Assembly: GCF_024055575.1 (NCBI RefSeq)
Contig: NZ_JAMXOE010000015.1
Location: forward strand, 96,858-160,857
Length of the DNA stretch: 64,000 nucleotides
Direction of reading: 5' to 3'
Origin: Mucilaginibacter flavidus
GTDB lineage: Bacteria; Bacteroidota; Bacteroidia; Sphingobacteriales; Sphingobacteriaceae
The notes below the pieces were generated by a model that was not told where the DNA came from, did not search any database, and worked only from the letters and a program-made list of their open reading frames with translations. The position numbers and the translations under genes are program-made. Positions 52,332 through 61,963 of the stretch are shown here, one piece after another. How positions within the stretch are numbered: position 1 is the stretch's first letter; every line of letters starts with the position of its first letter.

Positions 52332-53210
52332 TTAATTCTTCAATTCTTTTATGTAGTCGTCAATCTTCTGATCAAAAGTTGGATCAGTAACTAATTCCTT
52401 ACATTTTTGGTAAGCTGCAATAGCTTCCTTTTTTTGTCCTAATTCCTTGTAGCTTTCGGCCATATAAAAGTACGGGCCAGCTTCGGGCTGTTGTTCAATT
52501 ACAGTTTTAAACCTTGCGATAGCTTTATCAAACTGACCGCTTTTCATGGCGAACAAGCCAAGGTTTAAATTTGCATTCCGGTTTTTAGGGTCCTGCTTTA
52601 CCACGTCAAGCAACAGCATTATACCCTGCATCGGCGAGCCGCCGTCAGGGTCGGTAATACCAGAGCTTGTTTGGTTTACATAGGCAATACCTAAGCCGGT
52701 TTTGGCATCAAGGTCGGCAGGTTTTAGCTTTACAGCATTTTTATAGTTAGCAATTGCGTTTACTACAAATGTTGGCTGTGCTGCTGTGTCCTGGCTAGTA
52801 CGGTAGGCTTCGTTGAAACGATTGCCCGCATTTAACCAGTTTTCAAACTTGTTTTCCTTTTGGGCAATATCCTGATAATAAAAAGCGGCCGGTGCCGGCT
52901 GATTTACATCATCCCACAATTTGGCCAGTTTTCTCTGCAGGTTAAGTTTATCAGAATCAGATGTTGCGCTTTTCAGCTGGCCCTCAAGGTCATTTATCTG
53001 TGCAGATAACGACGCGCCAATTAAAATTTTGGCAGCTCCAGATACAACTGATACATCAACAACCTTGCTAACGGGTTTACTTTGGTTTACAGTGGCACGG
53101 GAATGTCCCGGGTCATCTTTAGCCTTAATCAACCCCTTTACAGGCATTAAAAACAAACCGCCCATAATAGCGAAAACTACTACCAGTACAGCTATTTGTT
53201 TTTTATGCAT
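52332..53210 (-). CDS. TPR-repeat protein, membrane anchored
   Basis: 292 residues with an N-terminal transmembrane segment (IAVLVVVFAIMGGLFLMPV), a linker, and from about 110 on several TPR-like helix pairs (NAIANYKNAVKLKPADLDAKTGLGIAYVN, NANLNLGLFAMKSGQFDKAIARFKTVIEQQPEAGPYFYMAESYKELGQKKEAIAAYQK). A periplasmic-facing scaffold is likely. It starts 9 bp after the HU-like gene ends. Confidence 0.85.
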   Translation of the reverse strand: MHKKQIAVLVVVFAIMGGLFLMPVKGLIKAKDDPGHSRATVNQSKPVSKVVDVSVVSGAAKILIGASLSAQINDLEGQLKSATSDSDKLNLQRKLAKLWDDVNQPAPAAFYYQDIAQKENKFENWLNAGNRFNEAYRTSQDTAAQPTFVVNAIANYKNAVKLKPADLDAKTGLGIAYVNQTSSGITDPDGGSPMQGIMLLLDVVKQDPKNRNANLNLGLFAMKSGQFDKAIARFKTVIEQQPEAGPYFYMAESYKELGQKKEAIAAYQKCKELVTDPTFDQKIDDYIKELKN

Positions 53211-53219
53211 TGCCTTAAA

Positions 53220-53513
53220 TTATTTGGTAATTTTGTTGCCGGTCCTAACTTTATCAACAAAGGTTTTTGCTGGTTTAAAGCTTGGTACAAAGTGTTCCGG
53301 GATAATGATGGCAGTATTTTTCGAAATGTTACGTGCTGTTTTTTTCGCTCTCTTTTTTACAACAAAACTTCCAAAACCTCTTACGTATACGTTTTCACCG
53401 CCCATCATTGAGGATTTTACTACTTTAAAAAACGCCTCAACAGTTTCCTGCACGTCTACTTTTTCTATTCCTGTCTTTGACGAGATTTCAGTTATAATTT
53501 CTGCCTTAGTCAT
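53220..53513 (-). CDS. HU/IHF-family DNA-binding protein
   Basis: 97 residues with the HU fold: MTKAEIITEISSKTGI, the G-F-G-S-F motif in RGFGSFVVKKRAKKTARN leading into the DNA-binding arm, then VPSFKPAKTFVDKV. It bends and compacts DNA. First gene of a leftward operon with the TPR protein and the 29-residue protein. Confidence 0.94.
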   Translation of the reverse strand: MTKAEIITEISSKTGIEKVDVQETVEAFFKVVKSSMMGGENVYVRGFGSFVVKKRAKKTARNISKNTAIIIPEHFVPSFKPAKTFVDKVRTGNKITK

Positions 53514-53693
53514 ATCTGCTTTTTCTTTTATTTATTATACAATTACTTAACTGATTTGGGGTTGCAAAAGTATCTCTTTATTACTAAAGATTGAAATAAT
53601 TAACATTATTTTTTTATTACATGCTGTGATTCAGTTAAAAGCCTCAAAAATTATCTATAAAATGGTGTTAATTGCTTAGTACTTTTACACCCC

Positions 53694-54740
53694 ATGAATT
53701 TTAACCACGAACTGCTAAACTGGTACCTAAATAATAAACGCAATTTGCCCTGGCGCAACACTACCGATGCCTACGTAATTTGGCTATCCGAAATTATTTT
53801 GCAGCAAACCCGGGTTGAACAGGGAATGCCCTATTTTAATCGTTTTTTAGAGAAGTACCCTACAGTTACCAGTTTCGCCGCGGCCAGTGAAGACGATATT
53901 TTAAAACTGTGGCAGGGCCTGGGCTATTACTCCCGGGGCCGCAATATGCTTAAAACTGCGCGACTGGTTCAGGAGCAATACGACGGCATTTTCCCACAAC
54001 GTTATGACCAGCTTATAAAACTTACGGGTATCGGGGAGTATACGGCCGCGGCTATCTCATCGTTTTCCTCAAACGAGGCTAGGGCGGTTGTCGACGGTAA
54101 TGTGTACCGGGTACTAGCGCGCTACCTTGGTATTGACGAGCCCATAAACAGTACTAAAGGCAAAAAAATATTCCAGGAGGCTGCAAACGATTTACTTAAT
54201 AGTGAAATGCCCGGCATGCACAACCAGGCAATGATGGAGTTTGGGGCGGTAATTTGTAAACCAAAAAATCCCGGGTGTGGCATTTGCCCGGTGCGCACCG
54301 GCTGTTATGCTTTTACCCATAATGCAATAAACAGCCTGCCTGTTAAACTAAACAAAGTGAAGGTGCGTGAGCGCTTTTTTAATTATTTTTTGGTCACCGA
54401 CAGCGACAGCGTGTTGGTAAACAAGCGCGATCAAACTGACATCTGGGCAAATATGTACGATTTGCCATTAATTGAAACCACTGCCTTACTTACACCCGAA
54501 GAATTATTTAACAGTGATAAGGTTGCAGAATTCTTTGGTGCAAATTTAAAAATCAGCGAAATATCGCCTCTAAAAAAACATGTACTTACCCATCAGCGAC
54601 TGTATGTTCGTTTGATAACACTCCAAAACAAGCCCCTGAAATTGCAGGAAAATTGGTTTTATACACCTGTAGAAAACCTTCAAAAATTAGCCATTCCTAA
54701 AATCATATTTATATTTATAAAAAATATTTTTAATTTGTAA
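53694..54740 (+). CDS. mutY: A/G-specific adenine glycosylase
   Basis: Removes adenine opposite 8-oxoguanine. 348 residues: catalytic Glu in LQQTRVEQGMPYF, helix-hairpin-helix LTGIGEYTAAAISSF with the nearby catalytic Asp in VVDGNVYRV, and a [4Fe-4S] cluster with spacing C-x6-C-x2-C-x5-C in CKPKNPGCGICPVRTGC. The C-terminal NUDIX-like domain for 8-oxoG recognition is present. ssb follows 27 bp later. Confidence 0.96.
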   Translation: MNFNHELLNWYLNNKRNLPWRNTTDAYVIWLSEIILQQTRVEQGMPYFNRFLEKYPTVTSFAAASEDDILKLWQGLGYYSRGRNMLKTARLVQEQYDGIFPQRYDQLIKLTGIGEYTAAAISSFSSNEARAVVDGNVYRVLARYLGIDEPINSTKGKKIFQEAANDLLNSEMPGMHNQAMMEFGAVICKPKNPGCGICPVRTGCYAFTHNAINSLPVKLNKVKVRERFFNYFLVTDSDSVLVNKRDQTDIWANMYDLPLIETTALLTPEELFNSDKVAEFFGANLKISEISPLKKHVLTHQRLYVRLITLQNKPLKLQENWFYTPVENLQKLAIPKIIFIFIKNIFNL

Positions 54741-54767
54741 TATATTTTTTGTTGCTTTACAATATAT

Positions 54768-55181
54768 ATGTCAGGCGTAAATAAAGTTATTTTGGTGGGC
54801 CATTTAGGGAAAGACCCCGAAGCCCGTACTTTAGAAGGTGGTGTTTCAGTAGTAAGTTTTCCGCTTGCTACGTCAGAAAGTTTTAATAAAGATGGTCGTA
54901 AAATCGAGCAAACGGAATGGCACAATATTGTAATGTGGCGCGGCCTTGCTGATGTGGCTGCAAAATTTTTACAAAAAGGAAAGCTTGTTTATATAGAGGG
55001 GAAGTTGCGCACCCGCTCGTTTGAAGACAAAGAAGGAATAAAAAAATACACTACCGAGGTAGTTGCCGAAAACTTTACCTTACTCGGCCGGAAGACTGAT
55101 TTTGAAAATGACGGTGTTGCTTCAAAACCAGTGACAAAAGATTTAAACGGCACCGCCGGAGACGTTAATATAGCTTACTAA
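54768..55181 (+). CDS. ssb: single-stranded DNA-binding protein
   Basis: 137 residues. The OB fold is complete (MSGVNKVILVGHLGKDPEARTL, TEWHNIVMWRGLADVAAKFLQKGKLVYIEGKLRTRS). The C-terminal tail is short and ends DVNIAY; the acidic DDLPF-type tip that recruits repair and replication proteins is missing. So it could be a paralogue of a main ssb elsewhere. Followed by a strong terminator. Confidence 0.92.
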   Translation: MSGVNKVILVGHLGKDPEARTLEGGVSVVSFPLATSESFNKDGRKIEQTEWHNIVMWRGLADVAAKFLQKGKLVYIEGKLRTRSFEDKEGIKKYTTEVVAENFTLLGRKTDFENDGVASKPVTKDLNGTAGDVNIAY

Positions 55182-55201
55182 ACCAATTGCAGATATTTAT
55201 A

Positions 55202-55232
55202 GAAAGCCACACGGTAACCCCGTGTGGCTTTC
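55202..55232 (+). terminator. ssb terminator
   Basis: 13-bp perfect stem GAAAGCCACACGG / CCGTGTGGCTTTC; the first of three hairpins in this gap. Confidence 0.85.
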
Positions 55233-55253
55233 GTGCGTTTGCCCATTTAAAGA

Positions 55254-55298
55254 AAAACGCTGAATTGTCGTGTCACCGTCACGACAATTCAGCGTTTT
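55254..55298. repeat. 19-bp perfect hairpin
   Basis: AAAACGCTGAATTGTCGTG and its exact complement around TCACCGT. It has A- and T-rich flanks on both sides, so it can act in either direction. Confidence 0.8.
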
Positions 55299-55320
55299 AG
55301 TTAAAAGGATGCAGCCATTA

Positions 55321-55347
55321 TAGCGATGGGTTTAAAACCCATCGCTA
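55321..55347. repeat. 13-bp perfect hairpin (AGCGATGGGTTT type)
   Basis: TAGCGATGGGTTT and its complement with a single-base centre; a short palindrome typical of dispersed Bacteroidota repeats. Confidence 0.75.
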
Positions 55348-55383
55348 TGGGGAAAGCCGCCTGATGTTTTACCCGAACTGTTC

Positions 55384-57576
55384 TTATCTACCTCCCGGAG
55401 GGCAGTGCTCTTTTAAATATTGTGTGTACAAAGTGCGCAGGTGCAATGTTGTTCCCGGCCCTTCATATATTGCGTGCGTTCGGTTAGGGTACGACATCAG
55501 CTGAAATTGCCTGTTGTATTTTACCAACTCGTTAATCAGCATTTCAGCGTTTTTATAGTGTACATTATCATCGCCGGTGCCGTGTACGTAAAGCAGGTTG
55601 CCGCGCAGGTTTTTGGCATAAGTAATAGGTGACCCCTGTATAAATACTTGCTTGCTTGCTTCGTCAATGGGTACACCCATGTAACGTTCCTGGTAAATAT
55701 TATCATAAGTAAGCTGCCAGCCAACTGCCGCCACAGCTATCCCTGTTTTGTAAATTTCAGGATGCTGAAACATCAGGTTAAGCGTGCACGAGCCGCCGCC
55801 ACTCCAACCCCAAACCGCTACCCGGCTTGAATCGACATAAGGCCATTTCAAAATCTCTTTTGCGCCCATGGCCTGGTCCTGTATGTTTACTATACCAATT
55901 TTTTTGTAAATTGATTTGCGCCATTCAGCGCCTTTCGGGGCCGGAGTGCCGCGATTATCCAGTGAGATATAGATATATCCGTCTTTAGCCATATCACCAA
56001 CGTACTCGCCATTGCGGCCGGTTCCGTAGCTATCGGTAACGGTTGCACCGGCCGGTTCGCTGTAAACATAAAATACAACCGGATACTTTTTAGCCGGGTC
56101 AAAATCCAATGGTTTCACCATCCAACCGTCCATCTCAACGCCATCAACAGTTTTCACTTTAAAAAACTCCGGCTTGTTTTTGGCATCGGTATTTAATTTA
56201 ATAACCGTTCCGTTAATATGTTTATGGTCGGGCAGGCTTACTACTTCGCTCTGGTACGGCGTGTAAATATTTGAAAATGTATGCAAGCCAATTTTTCCGT
56301 TAGGCGATATTTCATAGCTATGCGTACCCGGCTCGTCCATAGGCGTTACACGCTCGGCATTGCCACCGCTTAATTTTATACGATAAAGGTATTCCTGGGT
56401 AGCGTTATCAGGCGACGCCATAAAATAGATATAACCTGTTGCCTCATCAATTAAATTAAGCGCTTCTACATCATAATTGCCTTTCGTAATTAGCGTTTCC
56501 TTGCCATCGCGGTCAATTTTCGATATATGCCTCCAGCCGTCCTTTTCACTTATCCATAAAAAATCTTTGCCTTTATTTATCCATTCCCACCCTACAGGGT
56601 CGCCGCCGTTCCAGCGCGATTTACCGTCAATCCAGGCCTTGTCTGTTTCTGTATGGATGGCCCTTGCCGTTCCGTTTGACACATTAGCCGTAAAAATTTT
56701 ACTTTCTGTTTGCGCACGATTCAGTTGCTCCAAAATAATCTCGTTGGAGTTGGTTGTCCATTCCATACGCGGAATATAATGCTGTATGGCGTCGCCGGGA
56801 ATGTTCATCCAGGTAATTTTACCGGTGGTAACATCAACCACTGCTATCTTACATTCGCTAGGGTTTTCGCCCGCTACCGGGTATTCAACCGGCACCACGT
56901 ATGGATAGATGGAATCGGTGGTATTAAGCATCAAATACTTTTTGGTATTAGCGGCATTTATTTGCCAGTAAGCAATACTATGGCTATCAGGCGACCAGCG
57001 GAAACCATCCCTGCAATCCAGTTCTTCTTCGTACGCCCAGTCGAACGTACCATTAATACGTGTTTGGCTGCCATCGGTGGTTAGCTGTTTAACTGCACCG
57101 GTAGCTAGGTCTTCGGTATAAATATTATGTTCGCTAACATACGCTGCTTTGGTACCATCGGGCGATAGTTTGGCAAACATCAGTGAAGATTCCGGCCTCG
57201 CGGTACCCAATTGTTTTAAAGTTTTTGCAGCAATGTCGTACACCCAATAGTCGCCACGGGTATTGTAGCGCCAAACCTTTTTGGTATTGGTAAATATTAG
57301 CACCTTTTGCCCGTCTTCCGACAGGTAGAAATTAGCTACTTTAAGCGGACTTTTGCCCTGCGGTGTAAGCATTTCGTTGCTTACCAAAACAGTTTTCTTC
57401 GCCGGATCGCGGGTGTCAAGTTCTACGATTCCGTTGGCCTCTACGGCGCGAAAGTACTGGTAACCGTCGGCTGCCCAATGCGTTCTTCCCCGCTGCGCTT
57501 TTACCGCCAGCTGGCATAGCATGAGCCCTAAAAAAAACAAGGGTATTAGTTTTTGTTGATAAGTTTTAATATTCAT
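55384..57576 (-). CDS. exported dipeptidyl peptidase IV-like S9 peptidase
   Basis: 730 residues with a signal peptide (PLFFLGLMLCQLAVKAQ). The N-terminal beta-propeller (DPPIV_N, about 95-450, including FDWAYEEELDCRDGFRWSPDS) precedes an alpha/beta hydrolase with nucleophile Ser in WGWSGGGSC (about 598), Asp in HGTGDDNVHYKN and His in RTHAIYEG. It releases X-Pro dipeptides from peptides in the periplasm; such enzymes are common in Bacteroidota. Confidence 0.93.
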   Translation of the reverse strand: MNIKTYQQKLIPLFFLGLMLCQLAVKAQRGRTHWAADGYQYFRAVEANGIVELDTRDPAKKTVLVSNEMLTPQGKSPLKVANFYLSEDGQKVLIFTNTKKVWRYNTRGDYWVYDIAAKTLKQLGTARPESSLMFAKLSPDGTKAAYVSEHNIYTEDLATGAVKQLTTDGSQTRINGTFDWAYEEELDCRDGFRWSPDSHSIAYWQINAANTKKYLMLNTTDSIYPYVVPVEYPVAGENPSECKIAVVDVTTGKITWMNIPGDAIQHYIPRMEWTTNSNEIILEQLNRAQTESKIFTANVSNGTARAIHTETDKAWIDGKSRWNGGDPVGWEWINKGKDFLWISEKDGWRHISKIDRDGKETLITKGNYDVEALNLIDEATGYIYFMASPDNATQEYLYRIKLSGGNAERVTPMDEPGTHSYEISPNGKIGLHTFSNIYTPYQSEVVSLPDHKHINGTVIKLNTDAKNKPEFFKVKTVDGVEMDGWMVKPLDFDPAKKYPVVFYVYSEPAGATVTDSYGTGRNGEYVGDMAKDGYIYISLDNRGTPAPKGAEWRKSIYKKIGIVNIQDQAMGAKEILKWPYVDSSRVAVWGWSGGGSCTLNLMFQHPEIYKTGIAVAAVGWQLTYDNIYQERYMGVPIDEASKQVFIQGSPITYAKNLRGNLLYVHGTGDDNVHYKNAEMLINELVKYNRQFQLMSYPNRTHAIYEGPGTTLHLRTLYTQYLKEHCPPGGR

Positions 57577-57656
57577 GTGGTCAGTTTTTAGCTTAATTTT
57601 ATTTATGGGTAATGCGTCCGTAAATTTTGCGTTAAATTAGTACTTTATCAAATGAA

Positions 57657-57756
57657 TCACTAATTGTCACTAATTAATTCGAATTACACGAATTGAACGA
57701 ATTGACCAAGACGACAGCATGAATTAGTGAAATTCGCCCTAATTCGTGATAATACG
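57657..57756. repeat. degenerate AATTCGTGAAT-type words with inverted arms
   Basis: CACTAATTAATTCG and ACGAATTGAACGAATTG on the left; GAATTAGTGAAATTCGCC and TAATTCGTGAT on the right. It fills the divergent intergenic region between the S9 peptidase and serine hydrolase genes. Confidence 0.65.
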
Positions 57757-57777
57757 TGTTTATTTTAAATTCTTCAG

Positions 57778-59307
57778 ATGAAAAAAATACTTGTGAGTGT
57801 GGTTGGTCTTTTTAGCTGTGTGATGGTTAGTTATGCACAACGTATCGACAGGAGTAAATTTATTAAGGACAGCCTCGATTTTTATATTAACCGCGCTCTC
57901 ACCAACTGGCGTATTCCCGGTGCTGCCGTCTGCATTGTTAAGGATGGCAAAATTGTGTTGATGAAGGCGTATGGCATTAAAGAGCTTGGTTTACCCGCCC
58001 AGGTTGATATTAATAGCCTGTTTATGATAGGCAGTAATACCAAAGCTTTTACCGCCACGGCGCTGGCCATGCTGCAAACCAATAAACAGCTTTCGCTTGA
58101 TGACAAGGTTAACAAATACCTACCCCAATTTAAGCTGGAAGGCAAGCCCGCCGACCAGGTACTCATTCGCGATCTGCTTTGTCACAGGCTGGGTTTTCAA
58201 ACCTTTCAGGGCGATTTTACATTTTACAATACCAACTTATCCCGTGCCGATGTTATAAAGCGGCTGGGCATGCTGAAAACCGTTTACCCTTTCCGTACCA
58301 AATGGGGTTACACCAATGCGGCGTTTTTAACTGCGGGAGAAATTATCCCGGTGGTTACCGGCAAATCGTGGGAGGTTTATTTAAAGGAAAATATTTTTGC
58401 GCCGCTGGGCATGACCAATACTGTTGCGTTGAGCGCCGATATGCCTAAATCATTAAACCGCACTGTACCTCATACCCTGATTGATGGGCGGTTATCACCT
58501 ATACCCTATTGCCAGATTGACGGACTTGCACCGGCCGGCGGAATCAGCTCGTCGATAAACGACATGAGCAAATGGGTGCTTGCCCTGCTAAGTGATGGCA
58601 AGGTTGGCCAAAGGCAGGTAATACCTGCCGCTGCCATAAACGTCACCCGCGAGGCACAGGATATTATGGGCCGGGTAAAGCATTTAAATGGCGAAACCAA
58701 TTATGAGCTTTATGGCCTTGGCTGGATGATACAGGATTATTCGGGCCATCACCTTATTATGCACGATGGCGGAGTGAACGGTTACCTGTCGTCGGTAACA
58801 CTGGTACCGCAGGATCATTTGGGTATTGTTATTTTAACCAATACCGACCAAAACAACTTTTTTGAAGCCCTGCGCTGGGAAATAATGGACGCCTATTTTA
58901 AAATGCAATACCGCGATTACAGCGATACGTATTTAGCCGAATTTAAAAACGATGCAGCTGTTGAGCAGGTGGCAGACAAGAAACTGCGCGATTCAGTTGC
59001 CCTGAATTTAAAACCGGCCTTCCCCCCATCAAGCTATACCGGCAAATATACCAACGACCTTTATGGCAGCATGACGATAACACAGGGTGAAAACAACGAC
59101 CTGGAGATACGCTTCGAGCATCACCCTAAAATGTATATTCACCTACAACCCCTGGGAGGTAACCGTTTTTATGCTACCTTCTCCGATCCAACGCTGGGCA
59201 AGGCTGTGTTCCCGTTTATCGTTAAAAATGGCAGCGTAAAAGGCATAAGGGTTAAGGTTGCCGATTTTGTGGAAAGAGATGCGTATGATTTCACAAAAGC
59301 CCCATAA
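57778..59307 (+). CDS. exported serine hydrolase (class C beta-lactamase family) with DUF3471-like domain
   Basis: 509 residues with signal peptide MKKILVSVVGLFSCVMVSYAQ. Catalytic motifs: SNTK in IGSNTKAFTATAL (Ser nucleophile, about 82), Y-x-N in GYTNAAFLTAG (about 182) and H-x-G in IMHDGGVNGYLS (about 328). The C-terminal 110 residues form the beta-rich DUF3471-type domain. Family members include esterases, D-aminopeptidases and PBPs; substrate unknown. Confidence 0.9.
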   Translation: MKKILVSVVGLFSCVMVSYAQRIDRSKFIKDSLDFYINRALTNWRIPGAAVCIVKDGKIVLMKAYGIKELGLPAQVDINSLFMIGSNTKAFTATALAMLQTNKQLSLDDKVNKYLPQFKLEGKPADQVLIRDLLCHRLGFQTFQGDFTFYNTNLSRADVIKRLGMLKTVYPFRTKWGYTNAAFLTAGEIIPVVTGKSWEVYLKENIFAPLGMTNTVALSADMPKSLNRTVPHTLIDGRLSPIPYCQIDGLAPAGGISSSINDMSKWVLALLSDGKVGQRQVIPAAAINVTREAQDIMGRVKHLNGETNYELYGLGWMIQDYSGHHLIMHDGGVNGYLSSVTLVPQDHLGIVILTNTDQNNFFEALRWEIMDAYFKMQYRDYSDTYLAEFKNDAAVEQVADKKLRDSVALNLKPAFPPSSYTGKYTNDLYGSMTITQGENNDLEIRFEHHPKMYIHLQPLGGNRFYATFSDPTLGKAVFPFIVKNGSVKGIRVKVADFVERDAYDFTKAP

Positions 59308-59438
59308 CCTCCTGTAAACCAAATAAGGAGAATTAATAAATAGATTTTCCTGGTCGTTGTGGTACGACAAACCACCTATTTCATCAAAAAAAACACATAT
59401 TTCCTGTTTTTGCGTTTAGGTATGATTGTTTAACCATT

Positions 59439-61940
59439 ATGCCAATGCACAAACCAAGGTTTATACAATCGGTAAAAGGGAAAATAATTATTGCAGCCAT
59501 ACTGGCCTGTTTTGCCCTGTTTTTGGCCTGGAGCACCAGCAAGGGCGCTTTTACCGCTATGCTTGATGCCTTCGAAAATGTATCTGCACCAAACAACAAG
59601 CTGCGTTTGGTAAACGACTTGTCGCGCGGTATTGCCCGTATCGACCAGGTACAGCGCGCCCGCTCAATCAACAACCCCGACAAATATTACGGTTTCAATG
59701 ATTCAAAGACACTGATTTTTAAAATTGATACGCTTCAGACGCTTTACCCTGTAAAATCGGCTCAGGTAGGCCGGCTCAACACGCTGAAAAAGTTGTTGCA
59801 CGATCGCGACCGCCTGTTTGTAAACTACCTTAAAGTGCGCGAAGGACTTATTGACAATAAATCGTTTTCGGCGCAGGTTGAAGGACTGAATGAAATTGTG
59901 GCCCAAAGTGCAAAGCAGGCCGACAGCATGGTTACCACCACAGAAAAGAAAACATCGACTACCACCGTTTACCCGGCTTACACCAGCGAAAAGAAAGATA
60001 ACCGAAGTTTTTTTAACCGCCTCTTTGGCAAAAAAAAGGCAATGGATACCGACTCATTGAAACAGCCTTTCCAGATAGTAAACGAGGAACTAAAAGTAAA
60101 GCACGACACCCTGGCAAAGGCCATACAGGACAGCCTACTGAAGGGCCTCGGGCAAACCATGCGCGACCTTGAAAAAGTTCAGCAGCAAAAAAGTGCTGCG
60201 TTTGTAACCCGGGAGGCGGTACTGATTAAATCAAGCGAAAACATCATCGGCCAGATATTGTCAATTTTGAATAAGGTTGAGGTAGAAGTGGTTATACAAA
60301 CCGCCGAAAACAACATGGCGGCTAAAAACATGGTACAGGGCAGCATTAAGCGCATCAGTTTAATCATGCTGGCGTTTGTGATACTGATTGTTTTACTGGT
60401 TTATTTTATTTTGAGGGACATATCGCGTATAAACAAATACCGGAAAGAGGTGGAAAAAGCGCGCGACGAGGCTGAGTACCACGCGCAGGCAAAGCAGCGC
60501 TTCCTTTCAAACATGAGCCACGAAATACGCACGCCCCTGCAGTCGATAATCGGCTACGCCGAAATGGTTAAACAGCAAAAGCACCCGCAGCAGAAAGACA
60601 TCGACGCTATTTATAATTCCAGCGGGCACTTAATGCAGATAGTGAATGAGGTACTTGATTATAACCGCATCATATCGGGCAAAATCAGCTTTATTAACCA
60701 ACCGTTTAACATGCTGACGCTGCTGGATGAAACCGTTACCGTAATGCATTTGCAGGCCGAGAAGAAGGACATTGCCCTTACCACCAATTTTGACGAGGCC
60801 ATTTCTGTTTTTGTAAATGGTGATCCGTTTCGTCTTAAGCAGATACTTTTTAACCTGTTGGGCAATGCTATTAAATTTACCGAGAGGGGTGGCGTAGCTT
60901 TAACGGTAAAATGTAAGCATGCCGGCAACTACATCGTTTTTCATTTCGATGTTACCGATACCGGTATTGGGCTGGCTGCAGAGGATGTCGACCGGATTTT
61001 TAAAGAATTTGAACAAGCAGGCGATGAAAAATTAATGCGTGTAGGTACCGGGCTTGGCTTACCCATAACCAAAGAATTGATAGAAAGCCAGGGCGGCGAA
61101 ATAACGGTAAAAAGCAAACCGGATAAAGGCAGCAGTTTTAGTTTCGATTTGTCTTTCGAAAAAGCGCAGCAACCGGCAGGCCTTAAAAAACCTGTTACAA
61201 ACGGGGGCGGAAACAATGATAAGGTTTGGATAATTGATGATGACTCATTCATCCTTGAACTATGTTCAAGGATTTTTGATCATAACCAAATACCTTACCG
61301 CTGCTTTAGCTCACCGCACGAACTGTTGGCTGCTAAATGGGATGCGGCAGTTAAATACCTGCTGCTCGACATCCGCATGCCCGAAATGAGCGGAATTGAG
61401 CTGTGCAGATTAATGCGTAAACAGGTGCCGGATGATGTGATGATTTATGCACTGACAGCCCAGGCGCTGCCCGGCGAAAGCGAAACAGTTTTGGACCATG
61501 GGTTTAATGGCCTGCTGATGAAACCATTCAGGGAAAGCGAGCTGGTGGCCTTAGTTTCGAAGAACAAACCCGGCGATACGGATTTACCACAGCTAAACCT
61601 CAAAACCATTGAAAAAATGACCTTTGGCGACGCGGAACAAACCGCTAAAATACTTAACCAATTTGCCAAAGACAGCACGCACGATATTAAACAATTAAAG
61701 GCGGCGATAAATGCAGAGGACACAGAAAAGCTTTCGCTAATAACCCATCGCATTGCCGGCCGCACTGCACAGGCCGGCTCACGTGAACTGGCCGAGGGCT
61801 TCCGCCGTGCTGAAATGGAGTTGACCGGTAAGAATGAATTAACACCAGCCCTTACCGAAAACATTTTGGCGCTTGCCGAAAAATTGCACACCCTGGCATT
61901 GGCAGCGAGGGAATATGGGGTGAAAGAAACCGTGGGATAG
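59439..61940 (+). CDS. hybrid sensor histidine kinase (HisKA-HATPase-REC-HPt)
   Basis: 833 residues. Helices at about 13-31 and 306-325 frame a 270-residue periplasmic sensor with coiled-coil parts. Then HisKA with phospho-acceptor H361 in NMSHEIRTPL, HATPase (N box LFNLLGNAIKFTERGG, DTGIGL, GTGLGL), a receiver with Asp in YLLLDIRMPEMSG, and a C-terminal HPt domain (LITHRIAGRTAQAG). All phosphorelay modules are in one chain, so the expected output is a separate regulator; the convergent sigma-54 regulator 23 bp away is the obvious candidate. Confidence 0.94.
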   Translation: MPMHKPRFIQSVKGKIIIAAILACFALFLAWSTSKGAFTAMLDAFENVSAPNNKLRLVNDLSRGIARIDQVQRARSINNPDKYYGFNDSKTLIFKIDTLQTLYPVKSAQVGRLNTLKKLLHDRDRLFVNYLKVREGLIDNKSFSAQVEGLNEIVAQSAKQADSMVTTTEKKTSTTTVYPAYTSEKKDNRSFFNRLFGKKKAMDTDSLKQPFQIVNEELKVKHDTLAKAIQDSLLKGLGQTMRDLEKVQQQKSAAFVTREAVLIKSSENIIGQILSILNKVEVEVVIQTAENNMAAKNMVQGSIKRISLIMLAFVILIVLLVYFILRDISRINKYRKEVEKARDEAEYHAQAKQRFLSNMSHEIRTPLQSIIGYAEMVKQQKHPQQKDIDAIYNSSGHLMQIVNEVLDYNRIISGKISFINQPFNMLTLLDETVTVMHLQAEKKDIALTTNFDEAISVFVNGDPFRLKQILFNLLGNAIKFTERGGVALTVKCKHAGNYIVFHFDVTDTGIGLAAEDVDRIFKEFEQAGDEKLMRVGTGLGLPITKELIESQGGEITVKSKPDKGSSFSFDLSFEKAQQPAGLKKPVTNGGGNNDKVWIIDDDSFILELCSRIFDHNQIPYRCFSSPHELLAAKWDAAVKYLLLDIRMPEMSGIELCRLMRKQVPDDVMIYALTAQALPGESETVLDHGFNGLLMKPFRESELVALVSKNKPGDTDLPQLNLKTIEKMTFGDAEQTAKILNQFAKDSTHDIKQLKAAINAEDTEKLSLITHRIAGRTAQAGSRELAEGFRRAEMELTGKNELTPALTENILALAEKLHTLALAAREYGVKETVG

Positions 61941-61963
61941 TTTCGGCTACTGATGAGAATACA

